In this document: piece by piece, positions 1-10,611 of the stretch
Numbering within the stretch: position 1 is the stretch's first letter
Layout: the number at the start of each line of letters is the position of its first letter
DNA from: Amphimedon queenslandica
Lineage: Eukaryota > Porifera > Demospongiae > Haplosclerida > Niphatidae
Reading direction: 5' to 3'
Assembly (NCBI RefSeq): GCF_000090795.2
Contig: NW_003546372.1
Location: 146,997 to 210,996 of the forward strand
Length of the DNA stretch: 64,000 nt
Notes under the pieces: model-generated
Told to the model about the DNA's origin: nothing
The model's database searches: none
Seen by the model: the letters and a program-made list of their open reading frames with translations, nothing else
Translations under genes and position numbers: made by a program

Positions 1-2
1 TA

Positions 3-2828
3 CCATTTATTAAAGAGGCGCAAAATCAGCATGGACTTAAGCATGGGGACTATCAGAGATACAGGTAAATAATAATGATAATAATGATAATAATTTTTGT
101 TTTATTTTACATGTATTTTATTTTAGTTTAGCTTTCTGTTCTGTTTGTCTTTTGTTTCGCTTTTGTTTTCATTATGGGCTTTCCCTTTCTATCTCTCTCT
201 TTTGTCCTTCCATAATAATAATAATACTAGCAATAATACTAGTAATAATAGGAATTATAATAATAATTCTATTTTTAATAGGCTTTACTGTGCCAGGAGA
301 TTGAGGAGGATTAGAAAAGCTCTTCATTTTACTCAAGGCCACAGAAGTCGTTACCACAAGAAGCCAATAACATCCGCTGTTGTTAAAGATGTTCGCTTCC
401 TTCACATCCCTTTAATCAATGCTGAGAGAGCATGGGCTATAGCAATGGAACTAAAGCAGGTACTTGAACAGCTCATTAAAATACCGTATACCAGTTTATT
501 TTTGCAGTGAAATATTTTCACAAATTTGCAGTTTCTTGCTCTGTCATGAAATTTTCTACTGTGAAAATTCTGCATTTTCATTGCCACGTGGTGCAGTCTG
601 CAAGCCATTTGCAAAAATTAATTCCATGAAATCTTAGAAATGCAAGATTTGCAAAAATTTTCTACCACGAAAATAAACTGGTATACGGTATATTAAAGGA
701 CATCTATCTCTCTTTATTTATCTTTTTCTCTATCTCTAGTTAAGTAATACTGACCCCAGGAAACGTTTTCATCTTTTGAGGAGATTACAAAAAGCGAAGA
801 AGCATGCCCTAGACCTTGTAAATCTGTGTGAAGAGATACCCAACTGCGATGCTAGGACTAAGCTCGAAGTGTCTGCTTATAGCAGCTGGATAAATGGGAA
901 TGTATTGTTTGAACAGCAAAATTGGCAAGAGGCTTTGGACGCTTTTGGAAATTCTCAGTAATCTTGAGATGAGAGTTGATGAGAGTTATTCTCTCCTTTC
1001 TCTTTTCTCAGAACTATTTATCAAAAGCTTGGTAACGCAGTAAGCGAGGAACAGCGACCATTTTACCATCAGCGAGTTGATGAGATTACTCCTAACATAC
1101 GCTACTGTGCTTATAACATTGGGGGACTGCCTAATGATGTGAGCGACTTAATGAAACTAAGGACTGATGCTCCTGGATCTGATATACTGGCTGCTAAAAT
1201 AGATGTTAGCATTAAATATTGTTATTATTATTATTGTTGTTTGTTTTATTATTGATAGGAGGTGCTTGCTAAAACTGGTGAGAAAGTTGCTGCTTCGCTA
1301 ACAGAGGTGCAGTGGCAGGGAAAAGCTTTGCCTATTAAAAATGAGAGGGTCAGAGTTTGTCTTATAAAAATGAACCAGCTGTCTAGTGAGATTGGAGCAG
1401 CAAAAGATGTTGAGGAGAAGATGGGACTCTATGAGAAGATACTTATGGAATGCCAGGATGCCATTCAAATTATAAGGGATGAGATCAATCAAGAATCTGT
1501 AAGTAATTTTTGAATTTTTGTGTCAAGTTGTCCGAAGTAGTATAGTGGTGAGTATCCCCGCCTGTCACGCGGGAGACCGGGGTTCGATTCCCCGCTTCGG
1601 AGCTTTTTTTTTTCTTTTTCCCCCTCTCCTTATTAAATTAAATTTTTTTATTCTACTTTTTTTAGTCTTCTGATAAGAAAAAGTCTCAAAAGACTGAAGC
1701 AATCAAAGCAAATTTGCAAAATCTTTTAGATTATCTATCTCATGAGAAACTAAGCCGGTCTATTGAAAGAAACCTCTTGCTTCTTGATACCCTAGAGCAA
1801 CCGAAGCAAGCCGGACAGAAATCAGCTAAACCCGAGGAATTTGTACGCGTGTATGACATCCTTTTGCAGGTAGAGAGGGCACTTGTAATAGCAGCTGGTT
1901 ACAAATCACTATCATTCCTTCATAGCATGTTGCAGAATTAGCCGACTCTCATACTGACTTGATGGAGCAGAAATTTGTGATAGCCCAATCCTTTTATTTC
2001 AAAGCATTCCGTTGCTATTACATAGCAGAGACATACACTGCCATGAAGAAGTGGGCAGAGGGTGTGGCACTGTTGGATAGATCTTTGGAACGGACTGTTG
2101 AGGCTATAAAACATTTCCAAGACTGGGGGCAGTCTGAGGCAGAGGTATGACTATGATTAATAATAATAATATTAGTATTAGTATTTAACCAATGTAAATA
2201 ATATCCTTCATATTATTATGGAGCTATAAAGGGAATTTACCTTTTACAAATACGGCAATTTTAATAGGAATTAAACAATGTGGTCCATTTAATAGCAATG
2301 GGGAAATCATTATACTATCATTATTATTGGTATTACTACTAAAATGTAGGCTCATCTTGTTAAGTTACAGAAGTTACAAGAGAAGGCAAAAGGAAAGAAA
2401 TGTGAAGTTCAAGTGAACAGTATACTCGGTTAGTAGGAGCTGTAGCCTAACTACCATGCATGAGTAGATAATTCATTATTTATTATTAATTTTAGAATCT
2501 GAAGGTATAGAAGAGAAAATGGAAGCATTAAGCCTACACGATAAAGTATGTGTGTTCTGTAGTGAATGTAATAAACTAATAATAATGCCTTGTTTTATAG
2601 CCATTGACTAATAGACTGGATGATTTTGATTTAAAATCTCCTCTTCCTACTCGGTCTAATATCACATTGGCACCCCTTCCTCCAGACTATGTCCCTTTAT
2701 CTGGTAAACCTCTGTTCTTTGATTTAGCATTGGGACATATTGAGATGCCCTCTCTGAGTCACAGAGCCGAGAGAAGAGGAGGAGGATTGACTGGGTTTGT
2801 AAAAGGCCTCTTTTGGGGGAAAAGCTAA
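3..2828 (+). CDS. SRP68: Signal recognition particle subunit SRP68, 5' partial
   Basis: SRP68 is the RNA- and SRP72-binding subunit of the signal recognition particle, which targets nascent secretory proteins to the ER. The reading starts inside the gene (KEAQ.QHGLKHGDYQRYR, reading frame 3). Clear exons follow at about 282-459 (LYCARRLRRIRKALHF, then INAERAWAIAMELKQ), 739-959 (RKRFHLLRRLQKAKKHA), 1013-1201 (ITPNIRYCAYNIG), 1259-1498, 1666-1903, 1936-2144 (FKAFRCYYIAETY), 2350-2431, 2495-2545 and 2600-2828, ending GLTGFVKGLFWGKS as in vertebrate SRP68. The exon beginning near 1666 most likely uses a donor at 1904, because the nearer GT at 1870 gives a stop. One intron holds a tRNA-Asp and another an inverted-repeat element at 482-690. 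The N-terminal exons lie outside the window. Identification is by family recall and is firm. Confidence 0.93.
482..690. mobile_element. MITE-like element with TACCGTATACCAG terminal inverted repeats
   Basis: The left end TACCGTATACCAGTTTATTT is matched by its reverse complement at the right end (AATAAACTGGTATACGGTA). It lies in an SRP68 intron and has no coding potential. A degraded relative sits at 24809-24957. Confidence 0.8.
1531..1602 (+). tRNA. tRNA-Asp (GTC), nested in an SRP68 intron
   Basis: This is a 72-base cloverleaf. The acceptor arm TCCGAAG pairs with CTTCGGA and G is the discriminator base. The anticodon stem CCCGC/GCGGG encloses the loop CTGTCAC with anticodon GTC at 1564-1566. 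The T arm is GGTTCGATTCC type. There is no intron and no encoded CCA. A run of T directly after it is the expected RNA polymerase III terminator. It is on the same strand as the host gene. Confidence 0.97.
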
Positions 2829-2926
2829 CTGTTTTGAATAATAATTGTTTAAAATTTTGAAATAATTAATATTATTGTCATTGATCACATTGAAATTTCA
2901 AAATATCAAATTTAGGTGCTCAGCTG

Positions 2927-2998
2927 TCCGAAGTAGTATAGTGGTGAGTATCCCCGCCTGTCACGCGGGAGACCGGGGTTCGATTCCCCGCTTCGGAG
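2927..2998 (+). tRNA. tRNA-Asp (GTC), second identical copy
   Basis: The 72 bases are identical to the copy at 1531-1602, with anticodon GTC and a T-run terminator. It lies between the SRP68 stop and the ubiquitin hydrolase start. Flanks beyond a few bases (TG before, CTTTTTTTTT after) differ, so the gene itself, not a large segment, appears shared. Confidence 0.97.
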
Positions 2999-3184
2999 CT
3001 TTTTTTTTCCTTTCAGATGAAAGTTGGAGAAAATTTTTTGTACTTTTAAAATAGAAAATATGCGGTTTAATCTATAGGCGTGTCTGCAAATAATTTCTAA
3101 AATAGCATTTCAACAATCTTGCAGTGAAGTTGCTTCACTCACCGTACCTCTCTCCTTCTCCCCTCTTCTTCCTCTTGGTTCGGT

Positions 3185-6100
3185 ATGTTTCAAAAGACGC
3201 ACCATCACCATCGGAAACCAGTGGAGATAACAGCCCCTAGTCCTGGAGTAGGACACTTCCAGTACCCACCGCCAGCGCACCTTCTCCTGCAGCAGCATGA
3301 ACCCACCGACCATAACAACCAGTCCAAACGAGCCAGCGGTAGAAGATACACTACACCTTCCAACCAGGAGAATCCTTACAGAGGTCGCTCTCAATCTCTC
3401 TCCAGTAACGTACAGCCAGCCAGTAAAGAGGATAAAAAGAAAAAGTTTTCAATTTTCAAGAAGAAAAAGAAGTCTGATAATGACCGACATGCCTCAAGGA
3501 CACCAGAGGTACCTGGGAGGAGAAGTAAAAATGAGCAGTTCAGAGGGTATGGTCCTGAGAGCATGCCATTAGCAAGACGTCCTCACTCCTCATCCTCTAA
3601 TCACCGTGGGGGAGGAGGGGGAGGAGGAGGAACTGAAGAGTTCATTAGAAAAGGCTCTCAACGAAGCATCAAATCAAGTGATGATTTCCTTGACGACGAC
3701 GATGAGATTGATTCCAGCATTAACAACGGGGGAGGAGGAGGGAAGATAATACCTCGACCAATGCTGCAGACAGATTATCCGAGATTCATGTCCACACTGG
3801 CCAACGGGAGAGAGAAAGGGGATAATAGCAGACTGGATAATGGCAGACCAGGATATGATAGTTTAGAGAAGTATGCTGATATAGGGAGAGTAAGAGGGGA
3901 AGGTCCTAGCAGTGAGCCTTTCAAGAACAGGTCAATGTCACTGAGGCTGCCTGATCATAAAGCTGAACATCGTATTGTACCATCACGACCAGCTCCCCCG
4001 CCACCTCCTTCTGGCAATAAATCAAATAAAGGAGAGCAGCTACCAACACCAGTAGAGACAGTGGGTCTGACCAGCAGTGGGTTAAATCCTCTTCCTTTAC
4101 CTCCGATACCCGGCCTGATTGGTATCAAGAATCATGGTAACACTTGTTTCATGAACGCCATCTTACAATGTCTTGGAAACACAGAGAGATTCTTGCACTA
4201 TATCATCAGTGATGATTGTCAGAGAGACCTGGCCACTTTAAAGAGAAAAAAGAAAAGGAGGGGACCTGCTTCACCTCATAATACACTCACTACTGGAGCT
4301 AGCTCTCAGCAGGAGGAGTATCTCTCACCGGACAGTCCTGGAGCTGTCATTGATGTCCTCTCTTATCTCATAAAATCTTTATGGGGAGGGCAATATGAAG
4401 GAAGGATTAGTGCTATCTTTAAAGAGGTTGTTGGTCTTTGGGCAGAGCAGTATAGAGGGCGGAGTCAGCATGATGCCCAGGAGTTTCTCCTCTGGTTGCT
4501 GGGATACCTTCATGATAACCTTAATCTAGCCTCTAGGCATCAAATATCAAAGGTAAAGTAACAGTACATGCAATGATATACATGTATGTGTACATAGTTA
4601 CATGTGTAATAATGTATCTGTGTGTGTGTGTGTGTGTACATATCAAATATCTTTCATTCCATTCTATTGCACTGATTTCTTTGTACTTTAGATTACTCCA
4701 AACCTTCCTTGATTCCTCCCTCACTCTCTCTCTTTCTCTCATTTCCCTCACTATCTTTCTAGTTCTCTCCCCCTCTCTCCTACCTATTCACCCTTTAATT
4801 TTGTTTATGATAAGTGTTATTTATATTCTCCATTCTTGACTGTACACATAGACACATAAACATGTAATACAATATCCATTATCACTTTCTATTTATTTAC
4901 ATCTTTCTTCCTTATAGACTCCTCCTCCGGTACATATAGACACTGACAGAGACTCCTCTCAGACTGATAGTTTTGTCTACTCTCTCTTTGGTGGGAACTA
5001 TCAGTCCAGTCTTCATTGCCCAGAGTGTGGAAACCAGTCCAACACGTTTGACCCTTACCTCTCGATTTCTCTCTCAGTACCAAGGCGTGGGACTCGTCCA
5101 ATCTACATAACAATGACACGAAGACATCAAAATACGACCAAACTAATGCTCTTTGGCTTGAGCGTCAAAGTCACATGCCTGGTCCAAGAAGTGCAGAAAC
5201 AGCTGGCCTTGGAGGCAAGATCTCTCCCTCACTATCTCGTGATAGGGACTATGAGAGAGGACGGGTTTAATCAGTTTTATCACTCGACCGACCCTGTTGC
5301 CATTATTCCCGATGATGTTATGCTCTATGCTTATGAGGTCACCCCGTATAAAGGAGACTTCATGTTCCCACCTGTTCCTGTCCCGCCAGTAATGGAACAG
5401 CAAAAGAGCTCTGAAACCATTTACATAATACTCCAGAATAGAGTGGGGCAGGGAGAGTACAGCAAAAAGTAAGAGAGTGTTCATTATTATTATTATTATT
5501 ATTGATATTTTTCACGGCATTTTGATTAATTAGTAACAAATTTTGCCATAAATGTATTCTAATTTATTGATTGGTTGGTTTGTGTTTTGAAGCGTATAAG
5601 ATTGCGGCATCCAGTCCAGAGCGTGTTATTGTAGAGAGAGAGTGAGATAGGGAGACAGTGTGACTTGCTAAATGAATGATGTCCTTATGTGATATGACTA
5701 AAAAGATTAGCAACAAAATAATACAATAACATATGTGTGTATGTATTATGTACTCAAAAGGACAGCATGTGTGTGTCCATTTTATGAGTGCTTGTGATTA
5801 TTTCATTAGGTACATGTAGATACATGTAGCATAATTGACATACAGTGTACATGTAATAATTGTGTATTAACTGAGCTATTTGATGTATGTGTACATGTAT
5901 GTATGTTCACTAATAAATGAGGTCATTATTGTGTGTACGTAATTATGTACGTTTGTACATAAATATTCTCACTAGAAGTCAATGAGACATGTTCTTAGTC
6001 CTTAATAAGTAATGCATGGAATGTGTGGAATGTGCTATCACTGCCAAATCCTTTTCCTTTATTGTTAGGTTTGGTACTCCTTTGTGTCTGAGGGTTTGGA

Positions 6101-7188
6101 GGGACTTCACTTACTCACAGCTCCAGTCAGTTGTCTTCAAAGGAATAAAGAAATATCTTCATGAAGGAGTTAATCCTGAGGTAAAAGACTGTATGGGTAT
6201 TTTGTCAAAATGGCTAGGAGAGAATTGTTCATATTTTTCCTTAGATTTTTATGATTTTTATAAGCTGCTAAAAATCTGGCCAACAGGTCAAAATGTCTAG
6301 AAGATTATTTCTAAAACATAATTATTTTGATATTATGTAGAAAGTGCAGTTTAATTTGAATTAAAAAAAACTGTTTCCATGTCTGCTAAAACTTAAAATT
6401 GCTCATATGTAACTCCAGAAATTAGAGCCAGGTTCAACTAAGCTTTCTACAGTGTATCAATAATTATGTGTCACCTTTTCTTTCTCTCAGATTATTTGTA
6501 GGGATTACATATTCTTCAAGTGCCGCGTGCTAGATGGGTTACAAGGCCAAGAGTATTTGGATCCTTACTGCACTACACCACTGCAATCACCTACCGTTGA
6601 AAAGTATGCCAATTTTACATAAAAGAAATCTTTATTACTCTTTCTCAGGGCACTCTCATTAAGTAAAGTATGGGGCTATGAGTTGCACATTAAGATAATA
6701 GCTGAATGGGAGCAATGGATCAAGGATTGGTAAGGGAAATGTCTTGTTTATCACATGATGTATTCATTAATTCCCTTTAGTGTATGCACTGATATTCCAG
6801 AAACACAGCCATTGCTCCATGACAGTGTACATCTAGTCAAAGAGCATTATGATGTTCCTTTGGAAGCAACTCTTGATGAATGTCTTCAGTGGCACACTCA
6901 AGAAGAGAAAGTGAGAGAGAGGGAGAGAGAGGAGGGAGGGAGGGAGAGGAGGGAGGGAGGGAGAGGAGGGAGGGAGGGAGAGGAGGGAGGGAGGGAGAGG
7001 AGGGAGGGAGGGAGAGGAGGGAGGGAGGGAGAGGAGGGAGGGAGGGAGAGGAGGGAGGGAGAGGAGGGAGTGAGGGAGAGGAGGGAGGGAGAGAGAGGAG
7101 GGAGGGAGAGAAAGAGGGGAAGGAGGGAGAAAGAGAGGGAGAGAGAGAGAGAGGAGGGAGGGAGAGAGAGAGAGAGAGAGAGAGTATG

Positions 7189-7237
<49 letters not shown>

Positions 7238-8542
7238 GGTGAACTAACGTGTCTTCTTTCCTGCTCTAGCTTGGTGATGAGGACTCTTGGTCTTGTCCTC
7301 AATGCAAGCGTCCTCAAATTGGAGCAAAGAAAAGAATCACATTTTCAACACTACCTGACATATTGATAGTCCATTTGAAGAGATTTGAACAAGTAAGAAG
7401 AGAGAGAAAGAAAGAAGACAGGATTTATTATGTTTATCTAATAGGACGAATACACCCAGGCTAAGTTGGATACATGGATAAAGTTTCCAACCTCTGGGTT
7501 AGACATGTCGCCCTACGTCTCTCAGACTCCCATTCTCCGTCCTTCCTCAGCTCTGGCCTATCAGAATCACTCCACTAAAGTTGCTGTTGCTCTCAACGGT
7601 GGAAGAAACATCTCAACTTTACCGGCAAACGGGAAGAGCACTCATTTTGAGGACAAAAGTCGTAAGTTTTTCATTTTCAAAAAGAACAAGAAACCAAAGA
7701 AATCCTTGACCCCAGTCATATCCTCTCCTGTACATGCAACACACGACACCAAAGTAGTCACTAACAATCTGAACTCGGCCTCGATACATCCTCCTAGTTA
7801 CATGTATGACCTCTACAGTGTGTGCTATCACTATGGTGACATGAATCGTGGCCACTATACAGCCCATTGTCTCAACCCAGTTAACAATCAGTGGTATATC
7901 TTTGATGATCACCGAGTCCTTCCAGTCCAGAGCGAAGACCAGCTGGTATCACAGAATGCCTACATTTTGTTTTACGTTCGGCGGAACACGAGAAAGGCCT
8001 GGCTTAAATCGATACCACAAGAAAAGAAAAACGGTCACTGGATAAACCAGCTATCGTCTCAGAATCAGCTCCATCTTTCCTCCCTCCCTCCCCTTGATCA
8101 TAGCCTATTCAGCCCCCAGAGACAAGGCTCTGTTACTTCTGCCCATACTCTATCAACCGCCAGTGGAGTATCACCAGATAACATATTCTTTCCGTCTCAT
8201 ATGCATAATTTATCGGCGGAATTAGCTCCTCCTGCTATAAACTTTCATGCCCGACAATACTCTGCTGGCTCCTCCTCTAACGGAGGACAGCCTCCTAGCC
8301 TCCTCTCTCCGTACAGTACAATAGCCCCTCCCCATAGCAACCAAGCTCCTCCCCATAGTTACCTGGCCCCGCCCTATCCTCATAGTTTACCCTCCCCCAG
8401 CATTGCCTCCTCTACTCCGTCCTATCTCTCTCAAACCACACCCACTTCCTCCTCGTCTTATTTCAGTAAGAGGGTCGGGAGTTTCCATGGCAACTCTCAT
8501 CATCGTGCCGCCCACGAATCCCATTCTGCTACAAGAGTTTAA
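3185..8542 (+). CDS. Ubiquitin carboxyl-terminal hydrolase, USP43/USP31-like
   Basis: This is a cysteine-protease deubiquitinase of the USP (peptidase C19) family. My splice model is 3185-4552, 4918-5468, 6069-6180, 6491-6603, 6649-6729, 6781-6910, 7270-7392 and 7445-8542. All junctions are in phase and give about 1191 residues. The Cys box NHGNTCFMNAILQCL is near residue 315, QHDAQEFLLWLL is near residue 430, and the His box GHYTAHC with WYIFDDHRV is in the last exon. CPEC and CPQC pairs fit the USP zinc site. The long N-terminus is basic and low-complexity, with FSIFKKKKKS; a similar FFIFKKNKKPKKS lies in an insert before the His box. The C-terminal tail has APPHS repeats. The first in-frame ATG of the long exon was taken as start, so the true 5' end is uncertain. 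Confidence 0.9.
6911..7230 (+). repeat. Purine-only minisatellite (GGAGGGAGGGAGA, about 13 bases) grading into (GA)n
   Basis: It fills USP intron 6 (6911-7269) almost entirely, directly after the splice donor. The units are GAGAGGAGGGAGG permutations, followed by pure GA. Confidence 0.95.
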
Positions 8543-8803
8543 TTAATTTTTTATATAAATATTTAAAATTATATATCAATCTGTCTGATTATAAATTTCA
8601 TTTTTGTTACTGTTTATTGTATAATAATTTTTTATGATTATTTTTTAAAGAAAACAAACCGTATACTTTTGAAAGATGACATTTATTTTCCGTATACTAT
8701 ACTAGCTAGTTCATAGGCGTGGCTTCATAATTTAAAAAGGTTTTAGGCGCCTTTTTGGGTTCTTCATCAACTTCCTCTCAAGGTCTAATCTCTCTCTTTT
8801 ACC

Positions 8804-10443
8804 ATGGCCTCTGTTAGTATCATTACTGACTTGCAGCTATATATATATTCTCTATTTTTTCTAGACTTCTTCCATCAGTAATGTAGAGAATCTACCGCCT
8901 CACATACTTAAAAGAATATCAAGAGAAGTATACGAAATATCAGAATCCCCACCAGAAGGAATAAAGATGTTTATTAATGAGGAAGACATTACTGACATAC
9001 AAGCATCCATTGAAGGACCATGTAAGATATTATTATTGTTTGTTATTATAATTTTATATTAATGATTATTATTTTTTTCATATCTATGCACAATTCCCTC
9101 CTACCTACTTTAATTAATGTAGCTGGCACTCCATACGAAGGTGGCCTTTTTAAAATGAAACTAGTTTTGAGCAAAGAGTTCCCTGCTGTACCTCCGCAAG
9201 GTATGAAATAAAATTAACTACTTGTTATTTTTATTTTTAATCTTTAGGGTTCTTTCTTACTAAAATATTCCATCCCAATGTTGCAAAAAATGGAGCGATC
9301 TGTGTCAACACACTTAAGAAGGACTGGAAACCCGAACACGGAATAAAACATATTTTACTAGTAAGCTTGAGTTGAGAGTGAGGGAGGAAAAATGTTCATG
9401 TCATGGTTTCCCACAAAGCATGCTAAGTGAGCTAAACAGCATGTTTCATGAGCTGACAACACTACAACACAGTACATGGCATTTGGCCTGACATTTCAGC
9501 AACTTAAAAAATTTATTTAAGAAATCTAATCTTGATTGGAATGAGCTCAAAGTGTCTATGCAACATCAGGACATGTATATGTATCAGAAAAATTAAAAAA
9601 TGGAGAATTCTCTACTTTTCATTTTTGGCGAAATTCGGCCAATGGACATTTACTATAGTACATGGACTTTGGCCTGATTTTTGAGCAACTTTAAAAATTC
9701 ATAAAAATTGAATAAGGAAAATATGCATCAGAAAAATTATAAAGATGGAGAATTCTTGCCTTTTCATAATTTGGCAAAATTTGGCCAATGACCATGTTAT
9801 ACATGTAGTTTGGCCTGAGCAACTTTAAAAATTCGTAAAAATACAATTTTGATCAGAATCAGCTCATAGTTGATACACAACATAAGAACATGTGCATGTA
9901 TATGTATCAGAAAATTTTAAACAGAGAATTTTTTTCCTAGTAATTTTTTGGTGATATGCTAGTACAGGGTCTTTGGTCCAATTTTTGACCAACTTGACAA
10001 TCCACTGACAAGAAGCTGCATGAGCACTATGCCAAAATCCTGTGGAAACCTGGAAATGATGAAATTCATTGCACTCACATCCCTCTCTCTCTCTCTCTTT
10101 CTCCCACTAGACAGTCAAATGCTTACTAATCTATCCGAATCCTGAATCAGCTTTAAACGAAGAAGCTGGTAGACTATTATTAGAGCAATACGATGAATAT
10201 TCAAGATATGCTAAAATGATGACAGAGATTCATGCTAAACCACAAAAACCTTCCACCTCCTCTTCAACCAGCATTGATGCTTGTTGCCCTTCATCTTCCA
10301 AGAGCACTGAGGAAGACAAAGATGGAGAGCTGTTGAAAAAGAAAGGAACAGATAAAGGAAAGATCCCCAGTACTGCTGCTGCTGCAACAGCAGCTGCTGA
10401 GAAAAAGAAGAAGGAAAAGAAGAAAGCTTTAAAACGGTTGTAG
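8804..10443 (+). CDS. UBE2S: Ubiquitin-conjugating enzyme E2 S
   Basis: UBE2S is the E2 that extends Lys11-linked ubiquitin chains on anaphase-promoting complex substrates. The exons are 8804-8812, 8865-9021, 9123-9200, 9248-9360 and 10111-10443, all in phase, giving 229 residues. The first exon holds only three codons (ATG in CCATGG context). The fold is visible in order: [44 protein letters not shown], then the active-site segment [12 protein letters not shown] with the catalytic Cys, and [19 protein letters not shown]. The tail is Ser/Ala/Lys-rich and ends KKKALKRL, matching the conserved C-terminal LRRL-type peptide that binds APC/C. Intron 4 (750 bases) holds a copy of the 150-185-base-unit repeat family. 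Confidence 0.96.
9402..10053 (+). mobile_element. Composite repeat: head GGTTTCCCACAAAGCATGC, about 4 internal units, tail CCTGTGGAAACCTGG
   Basis: It lies in UBE2S intron 4. The head and tail are short inverted repeats of each other (about 12 bases). Between them a unit of about 150-180 bases recurs, marked by GGCCTGATTTTTGAGCAACT, GATCAGAATCAGCTCA and TATGTATCAGAAAAATTA. The same family recurs at 15825, 21290, 24510, 25675, 38429, 44600, 50375 and 54155. Confidence 0.75.
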
Positions 10444-10611
10444 TTATAGTAACGATATTATTATAAAATAAATCTATTTCATCTCCTGGCATTAAATTTA
10501 TTTCTATTTCCTCTTTTCACTCAAATTATTAAAGCAGTATAATGATAACACATTAATAACACAATAATAATAATAATAATAATAATAACAAGCACTCTGA
10601 ATTGTAGTTTG
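10444..10611. other. Convergent intergenic spacer with (AAT)n
   Basis: This 168-base gap separates the UBE2S stop from the stop of the minus-strand beta-helix gene. It contains a short AAT tract near 10564-10588 and AATAAA-like signals on both strands. There is no gene in it. Confidence 0.7.

Noticed and set aside
1936-1941. Stop codon at an SRP68 exon junction
   Set aside because: Using the later donor at 1904 restores the frame into LADSHTDLMEQK, so no frameshift is needed.
4573-4839. Hydrophobic open frame in USP intron 1
   Set aside because: It arises from TG/TA-rich and CT-rich intron sequence between two well-supported exons.
6755-7366. Long Arg/Glu-Gly or Ser/Leu reading frames over the GA tracts here and at 14586-15161
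   Set aside because: They are translations of simple purine or pyrimidine repeats inside introns.
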